Notes under the pieces: model-generated
The model's database searches: none
The model's input: only the letters and a program-made list of their open reading frames with translations
Told to the model about the DNA's origin: nothing
DNA from: Candidatus Poribacteria bacterium
GTDB lineage: Bacteria; Poribacteria; WGA-4E; WGA-3G
NCBI GenBank assembly: GCA_028824685.1
Contig: JAPPCZ010000047.1
Coordinates: forward strand, 30,894-94,893
DNA: 64,000 nt
Reading direction: 5' to 3'
Translations under genes and position numbers: made by a program
Shown here: piece by piece, positions 36,579-46,569 of the stretch
Layout of the letters: each line of letters begins with the position of its first letter
Position numbering within the stretch: position 1 is the stretch's first letter

Positions 36579-38645
36579 CTACCTACCTCGTGGAGGACCG
36601 CCACCGCCGCCCATTCGGCGCACTGTGGAAGCAGGATTCTGCATCATACGCCTGAACATTTCACTGGCATTATTGCCTCTCTGGAAAACGCCAATTGCGA
36701 CAATGTCTCCTTCTGCAAGTCCTGAAATGATTTCTACCTTGTCGTAGCTACTCACTCCAACTACAATCGGTTGTGGACGACTGGGTTGTCCATCTTCTCC
36801 AATAGGTCTGACCATTTTCCTGCCGCGCATATCAAGGATGGCTTCGGATGGAAGCGTTAAGATGCCTATTTTATTAACAGCTGAAATTTGGACACTTGCG
36901 TTCATACCGGGTTTGAGAAATGGCATCTTTGCTGATTCAGGTTCTGGTTGCTGTGTAATGTCCGGCGTGTTCTCAGGAGGAGTTTCTTCTAAAAGACCAC
37001 CAAAAAGAGTGCCCCAATCGTCTTCACTTTCTTCCTCTGTCTGAGCGACAGCAGGCTCAGTAGGTTGTTGCGTGGCAGGTTCTTGACGGTCTGGTCTACG
37101 CGTCTGATTCTGATTTTCATCCCCACCTTCTGCTTGGCGTTGTTGACGCATGGCACGGAAACGCTCTCGTTGCTCATCTGTCAAATCTCCCATTTGTCCG
37201 CCTTGCCATCCACCCGCGCCTCTACGCATCCCTTGACGTGAACCAGTAGCACCTATGGCACCAACATTTTTCAACTCGGATGTCACTTCAAAAGTTGTGA
37301 TGTTCTGAATAACCTGTCCAAGAGGTGCAATTTTCAAGACTTGTCCCTCAAACGGCATGTCTGGATACGCTTCTACCGTAATCGTCACAGGCTGTCCTAT
37401 ATTTACCTTACCGATGTCAGTTTCATCAACCTCAGTTACAACAAATACAGTATTCAAGTCTGCCATTGCAACCAACGTTTGTCCTTCTGAAGAAGCAATT
37501 GATGAGAGCCTTGAAGTGATAACTTGCCCTTCTTCAACCTTCTTTTCCAGAATTGTGCCAGAAATAGGCGCCTTGATTATAGTATCTTCAAACTCAATTT
37601 GTCTAAGGTCGCGTTGCCCTTGGCTCCGTTTGAGCGATGCCTTCGCACTCTGAAGGTCACGTTCTTTTCTGTCAATCTGTTTCTTATTAGTTTCTGCAAG
37701 TTTCAACGCGTCTTCTGCCTGTGAAATGCGTTGTTGTTGTAATTCAATATCCATATCACGCGATGCCTCAGCTTCAATCCGCTCTTTAGCAACTTCTAAG
37801 GCAAATTCAGCTTTTTTAATATCCGCCCGTGCCAATTCAAGTTCTACTTCACTCGCTGGTTTTTCAACTAACTTAAGTTGTTCTTGAGCAGATTTGTATC
37901 GCGCTTCCGCAGAACGATATTGTGCTTGCGAAGTGTCAAGCGATGCTTGTGAGATAAGTTCTTCCTCAAATAACTTCACATTCCGCTCATGCTCCGTTTT
38001 TGCTAAATCGAGATTGACCTTATCCTGTGTGACAGTGGCTTCTGCACGCTTCTTATTTTCTTCCCGAACTGTTTCAGAAGTCAGTAATTTATACCTGAGA
38101 TTAGCAATCTTTAGACTGTTTTCTGAATCTTTTACACCGCGTTTATTCGCTATTTTCTCAAGCCGAATTTGCTCCTTAATCTGTTCTAAACGTTTCTTTG
38201 ATTCTGCAAGCGATTCTCTGGATTGCCGAATTTGGATTTCAGACTGTTCCTTCTGTAGTTGAATGTCAATTTCCGACTGTTGAAGACGTGCCTCCGCCGC
38301 TTTCAAATCCGCTTCTGCTTGCTCTAAACTAATCTGTACATAGGTGTCTTCAATTATCGCGATGACATCGTCCTTCTCTACATAATCGCCCGCGTCAACA
38401 TTTAGCTTCAATATCTTCCCGCTCGCTTTTGAGCTGATTTCAACGATATTCAACGGCTTTATAGTGCCTGTAGCATCAATTGTCACAGCAATGTCGCCCC
38501 GTTGTACAGTTGCTGTTTGGACTGCTGGCGCGTCTGAATTGCCACTGTCTCCCTTAGTAGCAAATACCATGCGTCCGATAATAACTGCGGCTCCTACGAC
38601 AAGTACAACTACACCAACGATTGTGATAATTTTCCACTTGTTCAT
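36579..38645 (-). CDS. MacA-like periplasmic adaptor of an efflux pump
   Basis: 688 residues, longer than usual. An N-terminal membrane anchor (about 5-30) is followed by a lipoyl half (IVEISSKASGKILKLNVDAG), a very long coiled-coil hairpin (about 100-330), the second lipoyl half (APISGTILEKKVEEGQVI) and beta-barrel domains. A Gln/Arg/Glu-rich disordered insert of about 130 residues (roughly 450-580, LTDEQRERFRAMRQQRQ) separates barrel parts. AGGA precedes the ATG. It forms a two-gene operon with the permease. Confidence 0.88.
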   Translation of the reverse strand: MNKWKIITIVGVVVLVVGAAVIIGRMVFATKGDSGNSDAPAVQTATVQRGDIAVTIDATGTIKPLNIVEISSKASGKILKLNVDAGDYVEKDDVIAIIEDTYVQISLEQAEADLKAAEARLQQSEIDIQLQKEQSEIQIRQSRESLAESKKRLEQIKEQIRLEKIANKRGVKDSENSLKIANLRYKLLTSETVREENKKRAEATVTQDKVNLDLAKTEHERNVKLFEEELISQASLDTSQAQYRSAEARYKSAQEQLKLVEKPASEVELELARADIKKAEFALEVAKERIEAEASRDMDIELQQQRISQAEDALKLAETNKKQIDRKERDLQSAKASLKRSQGQRDLRQIEFEDTIIKAPISGTILEKKVEEGQVITSRLSSIASSEGQTLVAMADLNTVFVVTEVDETDIGKVNIGQPVTITVEAYPDMPFEGQVLKIAPLGQVIQNITTFEVTSELKNVGAIGATGSRQGMRRGAGGWQGGQMGDLTDEQRERFRAMRQQRQAEGGDENQNQTRRPDRQEPATQQPTEPAVAQTEEESEDDWGTLFGGLLEETPPENTPDITQQPEPESAKMPFLKPGMNASVQISAVNKIGILTLPSEAILDMRGRKMVRPIGEDGQPSRPQPIVVGVSSYDKVEIISGLAEGDIVAIGVFQRGNNASEMFRRMMQNPASTVRRMGGGGGPPRGR

Positions 38646-39000
38646 CGGAATCCTCCTTTATAATGTCGACTCAATTTCTATACCTAATACTATTTCTAAT
38701 TGACAAAGTATCATTCCGATTTTTGAGTCTCTTTGTAGGAGCGACCTCCTGGTCGCGACCGGGAAGTCGCTCCTACAAAGAGAGTGTTGTATTCGGACAA
38801 CCGATTTATGAAATAATGTCATATCATATTTAGAAATGTTATAAAAAGTAATGCAAAGGACATTATTATCACCTATAGACCCTCTCCCCAAATTACATAG
38901 GCGCTATAGATTTAGTCAAATTAGATAGGAATATGTTCGCATTTTTAAGTCAAGTTGATTGTTCTATTTAGATTACTCATTTTGGTGCATTAAATTCGCA
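38646..39000. repeat. Gap with long hairpin
   Basis: 355 bp without a gene. At 38729-38782 CTCTTTGTAGGAGCGAC and its perfect inverse GTCGCTCCTACAAAGAG enclose CCTGGTCGCGACCGGG, giving a strong hairpin. The rest is AT-rich and should hold the promoter for the adaptor operon (minus strand). Confidence 0.65.
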
Positions 39001-40032
39001 TCAAGACACCTTAAGTGGCATATCAACAGCACTATCCCGCCGTTCGTGCATATTCTTTTCCATGGCTTCGGGGTATCGATCAGGCAGATATGAAACTTCG
39101 TTTAGCCTTTGAAGCGCTTCTCCTTCTAACTTCCATCCGGCTGCACCGAGATTATCTTGCAAATGCGCTGCGTGTCGTGCTCCGACAATCACAGAGGTCA
39201 TCGCTGGCTGTTCAAGTACCCATCGGAGTGCAACCTGGGCAGGACTATGACCCAATTTCTCTGCAACCTCAAAGAGGGTTTGTAACGTCTCATCTGCGTT
39301 TGCAGCAAAATAGCGTTGTGGGAACGCCCAACCCTCTGCTGACCGTGATTCCGCTTGCGTGCGTTCTCCGGGTTTGTATTTGCCAGAGAGAAATCCACCG
39401 GCTAACGGACTCCACACAACAACACCTAATCCCTTGTGTTCACAGAGTGGCACCAATTCCTGCTCTATATCCCGCACAACGAGGCTATATTGTGGTTGAT
39501 AACACGCAAACTTTGCCAAGTTTAGCGAATCGCTTAGCCATAATGCTTCGGATAACCGCCATGCTTGATAGTTACTGCAAGCAGTATAGCGCACTTTTCC
39601 CTGACGAACAAGGTCGTCTAACGCGCGGAGCATTTCCTCTAAAGGCGTTTGTGTATCAACGTGGTGAATATAGTAGATGTCTACATACTCCATCTGCAGT
39701 CGCTTGAGGCTATCGTCAATCGCCTGCATGATATGCACGCGAGACATTCCAGAATCGTTAGGACCCGAACCCATCGGATTGAAGAATTTTGTCGCTACAA
39801 TAGCATCGCGCCGTCTGCCTTTGAGTGCCTTGCCGAGCAACACCTCCGATTCACCTTCGCCATACGAATTGGCGGTATCAAAGAAATTCACGCCAGCATC
39901 CCACGCGAGATGTACCATACGTTTAGATTCTACTTCATCCGCGCCATGACCGAATGTCATCGTGCCTAAACAGATTTCAGATACCTTCAGACCACTTTTG
40001 CCAAGCCTTCTATATTCCACATTTTCCTCCAT
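39001..40032 (-). CDS. Aldo/keto reductase
   Basis: 343 residues from ATG 40032. EYRRLGKSGLKVSEICLGTM is the family N-terminus, FFDTANSYGEGESEVLLGKA contains Asp and Tyr of the catalytic tetrad, VATKFF the Lys, and YIHHVD the His. The ATG lies just after the stop of the ATPase gene. GTG at 40020 is an attractive alternative start: GGAGG (inside the first codons) is placed five bases before it and the product would start at the usual MEYRRLG. It reduces carbonyls with NADPH; substrate unknown. Confidence 0.92.
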   Translation of the reverse strand: MEENVEYRRLGKSGLKVSEICLGTMTFGHGADEVESKRMVHLAWDAGVNFFDTANSYGEGESEVLLGKALKGRRRDAIVATKFFNPMGSGPNDSGMSRVHIMQAIDDSLKRLQMEYVDIYYIHHVDTQTPLEEMLRALDDLVRQGKVRYTACSNYQAWRLSEALWLSDSLNLAKFACYQPQYSLVVRDIEQELVPLCEHKGLGVVVWSPLAGGFLSGKYKPGERTQAESRSAEGWAFPQRYFAANADETLQTLFEVAEKLGHSPAQVALRWVLEQPAMTSVIVGARHAAHLQDNLGAAGWKLEGEALQRLNEVSYLPDRYPEAMEKNMHERRDSAVDMPLKVS

Positions 40033-40033
40033 C

Positions 40034-41767
40034 TTACAGAGTGCCCAACGGTTTCGCCTTGTTGGCAACTTCAAGAATAGCATCAAGTACGTCAGTAACT
40101 TCTGGGTCAATTTGATCCGCTTGAACAAATTGGACTAAAGTGTGGTAATTCGTTTTTTGCATGAGGTTAGGTAACCCAAGTTTTTTGAAAAATGAGGTGA
40201 ACAGCGGATCCAGAAATTCAGTACTGACTTTTGTATTTGGCGACCAAGGTGATTGTTGACCAAGTGTTTCTCGGGCTTTTTCAATTTCTGTAATCTGTTC
40301 CTCCATTATAGATATACAATCTTCTGAGGTCAATGTGTCGCCAGTGTGTTCTGCTGCTGCATTGTGTGCCCAAGTGATTAGAACATGTTTACTGGAAACA
40401 ATATAATTTTCAATTTCACGACACTCCCAGGCGTATTCCGTTAATTCAGATCGTGTACGAAGTTTTTTATCAATCCGATCAAAGAGGCAAAATCCTACTA
40501 AATCTGGTTTTGCCTCACGCAAGCCATAAAAATGTTTACGAGCTTCTCGAGGCTGATTGCTAACATAGTGTACATAAGGTGATTCTAGTACAGTTTGGGC
40601 AGGATGATTAAGCTGCTGGGCAAATGTTTGCAAAATTGGAAGATCGGTAGCACCTTCAAGATAGAGAACCCATCCTTGTTGTTCTGCCTGATAGTACTGC
40701 TCAGAACCAATTGACCCCAGTGATTTCAATAGTTGGCTCCCACGGTCATCAATCCGATGCGGTTTACCGAGAAACGCGATCACAACATCACGTTTTGCTG
40801 CCTCGTTGAGAATTACCTCAGAATGACTCGCGATTACAATTTGACTGTCATGCTCTCTTGCTAATTCCGTCAGCACTTGGTAAATTTGTCGTTGTCGAAG
40901 AATTTCAAGGTGGGCATCCGGTTCATCAAGCAGGAGAACAGACCCAGGATGTGCGGCGATATAGGCAAGTAATAATAGCGTTTGTTGTAATCCACGGCCT
41001 GATGAAGACAGATCAAGAGGGATACCAGATTCATCAAGATAGGTCATTACAAACTCTCCACGTTCTTTAATATAATCCGGTTTATCAAGTTGAACGCCAA
41101 ATAACACACGAATCTGATCGCAGAATTTTTTCCACGTTTCTGCATTCTGTGAAACCTGATAGCATAGGTTGCGTAAAACTTCTGCAGTACGTCCCTCTCC
41201 TATCCGGACATCAATTGTTCCTTGCTCTAATCGGATTTCATTGGATGCCAGACCGGACATCGGAGGAAGATAGACAACAGAAAAATTACCTATTTCGTCA
41301 GGAATAACCATTCGCTCGGCTACCGAACCATTATCTTCTAATGTTCTCAAGGGGCGACAGTAAAAAGACTCTCGATTGGCATAATCGAATTCCAAACCGC
41401 ATTTCCAGTTTTTACCATTAGTAATACCGTCAACAATAATATCTATGCGGATGTTTTGGGTTTGTTGTTTACCGTTAATCTTCTCCGCGTCACGGACTTG
41501 CAAGTTTCGCCAGAGCAAACGTGCACTTGGAACGGGAACAGAGAGGAGATGGAGTCTATTGATAATAACCCCTGGACGCTTTACCGAATTCGGTTTTCCT
41601 TTATGATGCTCGTTCCATCGTTTGAGTCCTATTTCCCACAAAGTCAGAGCCTGTAATGCTGTCGTTTTGCCAGAATTATTTGGACCGATAAAGACAACCG
41701 GATTCCCTAATTCTACTTCTACCTCCCCAAACCTTTTGAAATTACGACAAGTCAATTTCGTTAACAT
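40034..41767 (-). CDS. OLD-like AAA ATPase with TOPRIM-like region
   Basis: 577 residues. Walker A GPNNSGKT (28-35) in an SMC/RecF-like N-terminus (LTCRNFKRFGEVEV), an ABC-type signature region SSSGRGLQQTLLL, Walker B VLLLDEPDAHLE, and SHSEVI (His switch). After the ATPase, LYLEGATDLPILQTFA followed by GFCLFDRIDKK resembles the TOPRIM motifs (E and DxxD) of OLD-family nucleases. No UvrD-like helicase or reverse transcriptase accompanies it, so it is not Gabija or a retron. An anti-phage or DNA-repair role is possible. Confidence 0.82.
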   Translation of the reverse strand: MLTKLTCRNFKRFGEVEVELGNPVVFIGPNNSGKTTALQALTLWEIGLKRWNEHHKGKPNSVKRPGVIINRLHLLSVPVPSARLLWRNLQVRDAEKINGKQQTQNIRIDIIVDGITNGKNWKCGLEFDYANRESFYCRPLRTLEDNGSVAERMVIPDEIGNFSVVYLPPMSGLASNEIRLEQGTIDVRIGEGRTAEVLRNLCYQVSQNAETWKKFCDQIRVLFGVQLDKPDYIKERGEFVMTYLDESGIPLDLSSSGRGLQQTLLLLAYIAAHPGSVLLLDEPDAHLEILRQRQIYQVLTELAREHDSQIVIASHSEVILNEAAKRDVVIAFLGKPHRIDDRGSQLLKSLGSIGSEQYYQAEQQGWVLYLEGATDLPILQTFAQQLNHPAQTVLESPYVHYVSNQPREARKHFYGLREAKPDLVGFCLFDRIDKKLRTRSELTEYAWECREIENYIVSSKHVLITWAHNAAAEHTGDTLTSEDCISIMEEQITEIEKARETLGQQSPWSPNTKVSTEFLDPLFTSFFKKLGLPNLMQKTNYHTLVQFVQADQIDPEVTDVLDAILEVANKAKPLGTL

Positions 41768-41830
41768 TTGCTCCAGAATAGTTTAAACTTACAACGGTTT
41801 TTTTATAAGTCAACTAATCCCTCCATCCGC

Positions 41831-42310
41831 TCAACTACTGCCTTTTTCAAGAATCAGATACCTTTCACCAGAATACTCATCACCCCTTAATTCATGTTCC
41901 CAATCAACAAATCCTAAACTTTCATAGAGTCGCGCGGCAGCTTCATTTTCCCTGACATGGCTTGTCGCAATCCGCTCAACTTCAGGATGTAATTTCAATC
42001 TTCGTATAACTTCAATCGTAGCTGCCCGACCATAACCCTTTCTTTGAAACTTTTCACCTATCATCAAGCGTAAGATGAAACCGACAGCGTCAGTAAGTTC
42101 ATACATGATGAATCCTACCATTGACGGATTCGATTGGTAATGAGCTTCTGAATCATAGACGCCGAAGGGATGATATGTCGGATTGACAAACGCTTCGGCA
42201 AGAGATTGAACATTGGTGGCAACAAATTTCTTTTGATTATCAGCAACCTTTAGGGAAATACACTCATGAAAGTTTGTCTGTGTGATTGGTCTGAGGGATA
42301 CTGTTGTCAT
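41831..42310 (-). CDS. GNAT-family N-acetyltransferase
   Basis: 159 residues. The acetyl-CoA motif FQRKGYGRAATIEVI (Q/RxxGxG/A) lies near residues 92-106, and NEAAARLYESLGFVDW is the C-terminal motif B. The N-terminus VSLRPITQTNFHECISLKV resembles spermine/spermidine acetyltransferases of the PaiA/BltD type. It lies 63 bp upstream of the OLD-like gene on the same strand. The substrate is unproven. Confidence 0.88.
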   Translation of the reverse strand: MTTVSLRPITQTNFHECISLKVADNQKKFVATNVQSLAEAFVNPTYHPFGVYDSEAHYQSNPSMVGFIMYELTDAVGFILRLMIGEKFQRKGYGRAATIEVIRRLKLHPEVERIATSHVRENEAAARLYESLGFVDWEHELRGDEYSGERYLILEKGSS

Positions 42311-42351
42311 ATAACCTTCTCTTTGTAGGTAGATGTGAACAACTTCAACTT

Positions 42352-43398
42352 TTACAGAACGCTGACGGTTTCACCCTCCGAACGAAGCCCCGCCTCATAC
42401 ACCTTCATCACTTCTAATGCAAATTCAAGAGACCCTTGCTCAGCAGGTTTCCCCTCCAGAATGCAATCACAGAAATACCGCATCTCTTGATAAAAACCCT
42501 GTATGAACAGCCCTTTATTTTCAAGTGTTCCGAGACTGTTTTGTGGCTCCCAAACGATGGCGCCGCTATCAAAGCCTTCAGACACAAAACTTGTGCTGCC
42601 GCTATAGTTGAACTGCATGCCTCGTTGTAGCAAAACACTCGTGCCGTTCCGAATTTCCGCATGACAACCGTTACCAAAGAATTGGTAGAGTTCAGAAGGT
42701 TGTCCGTGCCTCGCTCCATCTGCAAGATGGAAGTTTCCGAGTACTCCACTGGCAAATTCTATGACACACACGCCACCGCCGCTTTTCCCTCGATGCACCG
42801 TCACAGATGATACCTTCCCACCAACTGCCAACAGTAGTGATAACGGATGCACTCCATTTTGAAGCCAGTTAGTATGTTCACCCTCACGAAGAACGCGCTT
42901 TCCCTCACTCGGAATAGTCATCGGGTAAATACCTAATAGTGTCCGTAGAGGCCCATATTCTTCTGTCCCAAAAATTTCAATGATTTTCTGTGTGGCAGGC
43001 ATGAACGCCTTTTTAAACCCGACAACCACAACCCTGTCTTTTCGGTGGCGAATCATCTCCTCAACTTCACTTGCGAACATACCTGGTGGTTTTTCTAACC
43101 ACACATGCAAACCCGCGTCTAACGCCTCACAGGTCAGTTCAGGATGCAGGCGCGGCGGAACACAGAGAAATACTGCGTCTAATTCCTCGTGCCGAAACAT
43201 GTCTGCCATGTTTTCGTAACACGCCTTCACACCGTACTGTTCGGCAGTCAGTTTGGCACGTTCAATGTTGACATCACAAAATGCTTTTAGCCGAACAGGA
43301 AAAAATGTCATCGTTGGCAAAACATTCCGATATGCATGCGAACCAACACCAACGACCGCTACGTTCAATCTTTTTTCAAAGTCTCTCTGGTAACTCAT
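42352..43398 (-). CDS. Gfo/Idh/MocA family oxidoreductase
   Basis: 348 residues. [20 protein letters not shown] is the Rossmann start, HVWLEKPPG the EKP loop with the catalytic Lys, and [20 protein letters not shown] contains the conserved His. It probably acts on a sugar or cyclitol with NAD(P). The gene precedes the GNAT gene by 41 bp on the same strand and follows the S10 peptidase. Confidence 0.9.
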   Translation of the reverse strand: MSYQRDFEKRLNVAVVGVGSHAYRNVLPTMTFFPVRLKAFCDVNIERAKLTAEQYGVKACYENMADMFRHEELDAVFLCVPPRLHPELTCEALDAGLHVWLEKPPGMFASEVEEMIRHRKDRVVVVGFKKAFMPATQKIIEIFGTEEYGPLRTLLGIYPMTIPSEGKRVLREGEHTNWLQNGVHPLSLLLAVGGKVSSVTVHRGKSGGGVCVIEFASGVLGNFHLADGARHGQPSELYQFFGNGCHAEIRNGTSVLLQRGMQFNYSGSTSFVSEGFDSGAIVWEPQNSLGTLENKGLFIQGFYQEMRYFCDCILEGKPAEQGSLEFALEVMKVYEAGLRSEGETVSVL

Positions 43399-43436
43399 GC
43401 CTGCCTTAGTAATTCCTCAGTGCGTGACGACAGCAT

Positions 43437-44933
43437 CTATAAATCGGAAAGCGTAGCATCAAGGTATGCATCCATATCTTTTTTCATCTTTTCCAATTCA
43501 TCCATGTCAATATACATCATGTGTCCCGCGCCGTAGTAAGCCATCGTAATATTATCCTGCAGAGATTTGTCCAAACCGAGATGACTAAACGTGTATTCTG
43601 TTGCCAAAAACGGCGTAGCCAAATCGTAATAGCCACTTGCAACATAAACTTTCAAGGACGGATTAGTCGTCATCGCCTTTCGCAGCGTATCGGCAACGTT
43701 CACATACTCGTTCTGATGTCCGCCGTAGTCCCACGGATGCACGCGTCTGCTTAGGATCTCATAAGGCAAATCACTCTCAAACTCAAGGTCAACCCGCACG
43801 TAGTCGTTTAGCGTCGCAGTATAAGCACCTTGAATCACTGCCGAACTTGGGTCATATTCGTAGTTCTCACCCGCTGAATCTCGGTCAATACCTTTAAAAC
43901 GGCTATCAAAACGACCCACCGTCTGCCCTTCTTCTCGGAGTAACTCCTTACAGAACCTATTAATTTTTATCCGCAAATCGGTCTTTTCAATGTAATCAGG
44001 TGTCAATCCGGTATACGTTGCCAATTTCTTAACAATCGCTTGTCTCCTACGATCAGACAGAGCTGAACCCTGCATCAAAGCAACAGTGTAATCACCGATA
44101 GCAAATTCTCTGACTTCATCTAAAAGTTTTTCAAGACTACCCTTTTTTGAAGTCTCCAACTCACTGAGTTTGTTATGCCAAAACGCTGTTGCTGTATAGG
44201 TTGGTAAAAAGAGGATATAAGGTAAATCGTTCCCCGCCGCAAACCGAATTGTCTGAAAATTCAGCACTACGGATACAAGCATGATTCCGTTGAGATAAGT
44301 GCCGTGCCGATCTTGAAGATAGCCAGATAACCCACATGCCCGCGTTGTGCCATAACTTTCACCGATGAGGAATTTAGGTGAACGCCACCGCTTGTAACGT
44401 CCTAAATACAGCAGTATAAAATCACCAACCGATTCAATATCCCGCTGAAAACCGTGGAACTGCTTCGCTTCTTCTCCTGGTACTGCCCTACTAAAACCCG
44501 TACTTACAGGATCAATGAATACCAAATCAGTCTTATCCAAAATGGAAAACTCGTTATTTGTGAGCTCATACGGGGGCTGAGGTGGATTGCCATCCTCATC
44601 CGGTTTGACACGACGGGGACCTAACACACCTAAATGCAACCAAACAGACGATGAACCAGGACCGCCGTTGAACGAAAAGGTTATCGGACGTTTTGAGGCA
44701 TCCTCTACATCATCTAAAGTATAGGCTATGAAGAATATAGATGCCTTCGGCTTCTCACCCTCTTTTTCGTCTTCCACTTTCAAAACAAGCGTGCCTGTTG
44801 TTGCCGTATAGTTGAGTTCTTTGCCATTGATCGTAACACTATGATGTGTAACAGAGAGTTTATCCTCAGGTATAGACTTATCTTTGTCCTCAGACGTACT
44901 CTCTTCAGAATCTTTTTGTTCTTCTTGACTCAT
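43437..44933 (-). CDS. S10 serine carboxypeptidase family protein
   Basis: 498 residues from ATG 44933 (AAGGAA upstream). The catalytic triad is visible: Ser in IGESYGTTRA (about residue 195), Asp in YVASGYYDLATPF, His in GAGHMMY. FSFNGGPGSSSVWLHLG is the oxyanion-hole block of S10 peptidases. An acidic N-terminus (EEQKDSEESTSEDKDK) without a signal peptide suggests a cytoplasmic enzyme, or a start not seen here. It would release C-terminal amino acids. Confidence 0.92.
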   Translation of the reverse strand: MSQEEQKDSEESTSEDKDKSIPEDKLSVTHHSVTINGKELNYTATTGTLVLKVEDEKEGEKPKASIFFIAYTLDDVEDASKRPITFSFNGGPGSSSVWLHLGVLGPRRVKPDEDGNPPQPPYELTNNEFSILDKTDLVFIDPVSTGFSRAVPGEEAKQFHGFQRDIESVGDFILLYLGRYKRWRSPKFLIGESYGTTRACGLSGYLQDRHGTYLNGIMLVSVVLNFQTIRFAAGNDLPYILFLPTYTATAFWHNKLSELETSKKGSLEKLLDEVREFAIGDYTVALMQGSALSDRRRQAIVKKLATYTGLTPDYIEKTDLRIKINRFCKELLREEGQTVGRFDSRFKGIDRDSAGENYEYDPSSAVIQGAYTATLNDYVRVDLEFESDLPYEILSRRVHPWDYGGHQNEYVNVADTLRKAMTTNPSLKVYVASGYYDLATPFLATEYTFSHLGLDKSLQDNITMAYYGAGHMMYIDMDELEKMKKDMDAYLDATLSDL

Positions 44934-45050
44934 GATAGTTCCTTTTCTTTTAGATATATGCAACCATTATAGCATATTTTCAAATCGGTTGTTACAAAAT
45001 TGTTTGACATAAAGGCAAAATGTGCTAAACTCTAAAGAAGGAGAAATACA

Positions 45051-46103
45051 ATGAAAAAAACGATTCGTTTAGGTCTAATTGGCTGTGGTGGCATCGTCCA
45101 AAAAACACATGCGCGTGCTTACCTTGCTCTTTCAGAAACAGAAACCATAAAGGTATCTGCCCTTGCAGATGTTGTCCCAGAAAATCTTCAAGTAGTTGGC
45201 GATCAATTTGATGTGCCAGAACAAAACCGATATACAGATTACCGTGAGATGTTGGCAAAAGCCGATATTGATGCAGTAGTAATTGCGACACCACATTCAC
45301 TTCACGCAGAACAGGTGATAGAATCAGCAAGTGCGGGAGTGGCGATTGTCTCCGAAAAGCCTATGGCGACAAGCCTTGAAGAGGCAAATAGTATTATGGA
45401 GGCAGTCAATCACAACAATGTGCCTTACACAATAGTGCATAACTACCTCTATACTGCGGGGATGCAATCGGCAATTGCACTATTGCCCGAAATCGGCGAA
45501 ACTTATTTCGGACGAAGCACCGGGATGGGATTAAGATCAACTGATTTTAATGCTAACCATCCGAATCCAGCGTTTGCATGGCGTGCAAGTAAGGCAAAGG
45601 GCGGCGGTTGTATAAGTGATACAAGTTACCATGAAATTTATTCTGTCTGTACTTTAGTGCAATCCCCTGTACGCTACGTTGAAGCACGTGTGCACACGAT
45701 GGTTTTGGACATTGATGTTGATGACTTTGCCATGCTGTTGTGTGAACATGAAAATGGTGCTGTCACAACCGTCTCTGGTGCATGGAGTGTTCCAGCTGAT
45801 GATTTCGGTTGGTGTGAAGTGCATGCTGAAAACGGGTCATTACGTGTCAAACATCGCTACAATGTTCGCGAGGCACTTCGCCGTTTTACCAGAGCAGAAG
45901 GTTGGAAACAATTAGAACTTCCCGACCTTGATGAAGAAGGACTCAAGGATTCCAGTGGACACGCTGGATATTTTACCGCAACCTTTAATGCTCTTGCTGA
46001 GGGCAAAGCATTACCTATCAGTGCCGAGAAAGCATACCACAATCTCGCTATTATTGATGCCGCGCGTAGGGCAACAGTGGAACGTCGGGCAATTGAAATT
46101 TAG
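45051..46103 (+). CDS. Gfo/Idh/MocA family oxidoreductase
   Basis: 350 residues with AAGGAG before the ATG. RLGLIGCGGIVQKTHARAYL is the nucleotide-binding start, IVSEKPMATS the EKP loop, and GGGCISDTSYHEIYSVCTLV carries the conserved D...H pair. The third member of this family in the window; the three are not close copies. NAD(P)-dependent oxidation of a sugar or cyclitol is expected. Confidence 0.92.
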   Translation: MKKTIRLGLIGCGGIVQKTHARAYLALSETETIKVSALADVVPENLQVVGDQFDVPEQNRYTDYREMLAKADIDAVVIATPHSLHAEQVIESASAGVAIVSEKPMATSLEEANSIMEAVNHNNVPYTIVHNYLYTAGMQSAIALLPEIGETYFGRSTGMGLRSTDFNANHPNPAFAWRASKAKGGGCISDTSYHEIYSVCTLVQSPVRYVEARVHTMVLDIDVDDFAMLLCEHENGAVTTVSGAWSVPADDFGWCEVHAENGSLRVKHRYNVREALRRFTRAEGWKQLELPDLDEEGLKDSSGHAGYFTATFNALAEGKALPISAEKAYHNLAIIDAARRATVERRAIEI

Positions 46104-46195
46104 TAATCTAAAATAGTGTTGATGTTCTAACTAAAGTTCAGGTAAAATTTAATTTGTGCTTTTAGTTTGAACATTTCTGAAATGAGAACTGAAAC

Positions 46196-46489
46196 ATGAA
46201 TAATGATCAACACCAAGCAGAGATTACTGCTGAACAGGATGTCCAAAGTGATGTCAGCAAATTTCTATGGATTGTTATAGGTCTTTTCGCAAATATAATA
46301 GGAATACTCATTGCTATCGTCTATCAGCCAACCCCGCCTGCAACTCGTCTGTTGGATAAGTCAGAGGAATACATTACGTTTTACACAGATACTTATAAAA
46401 CCAGGGCAAGAACAATTCAGCTTAACTATGCCTTGGTAGGTTTTATTATTCCGGCTGTGCTAACTTTCTTCTTTATTCATTTAGTTTGA
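46196..46489 (+). CDS. Small membrane protein, DVxK/YxPxPP family, member 1
   Basis: 97 residues with two transmembrane helices (about 29-47 and 76-95). Between them lies YQPTPPATRLLDKSEEYITF followed by YTDTYKTRARTIQ. The N-terminus TAEQDVQSDVSKFLW, this loop and the spacing are repeated in the products at 46570-46926 and 48966-49433. The family is unknown to me. Location: probably the inner membrane, with the loop between the helices on one side. ATG 46196 has no strong ribosome site. Confidence 0.75.
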   Translation: MNNDQHQAEITAEQDVQSDVSKFLWIVIGLFANIIGILIAIVYQPTPPATRLLDKSEEYITFYTDTYKTRARTIQLNYALVGFIIPAVLTFFFIHLV

Positions 46490-46569
46490 GTCGCTCAATT
46501 GCTAAAGTATAAAATCTTGGAAAATTATCATCAGGATGTGTAAAAAGTGCCTTGAACAGAGGATAAAAA

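Noticed and set aside
40034..41767. Gabija (GajA) or retron effector
   Set aside because: No UvrD-like helicase, reverse transcriptase or msr/msd region lies beside the ATPase.
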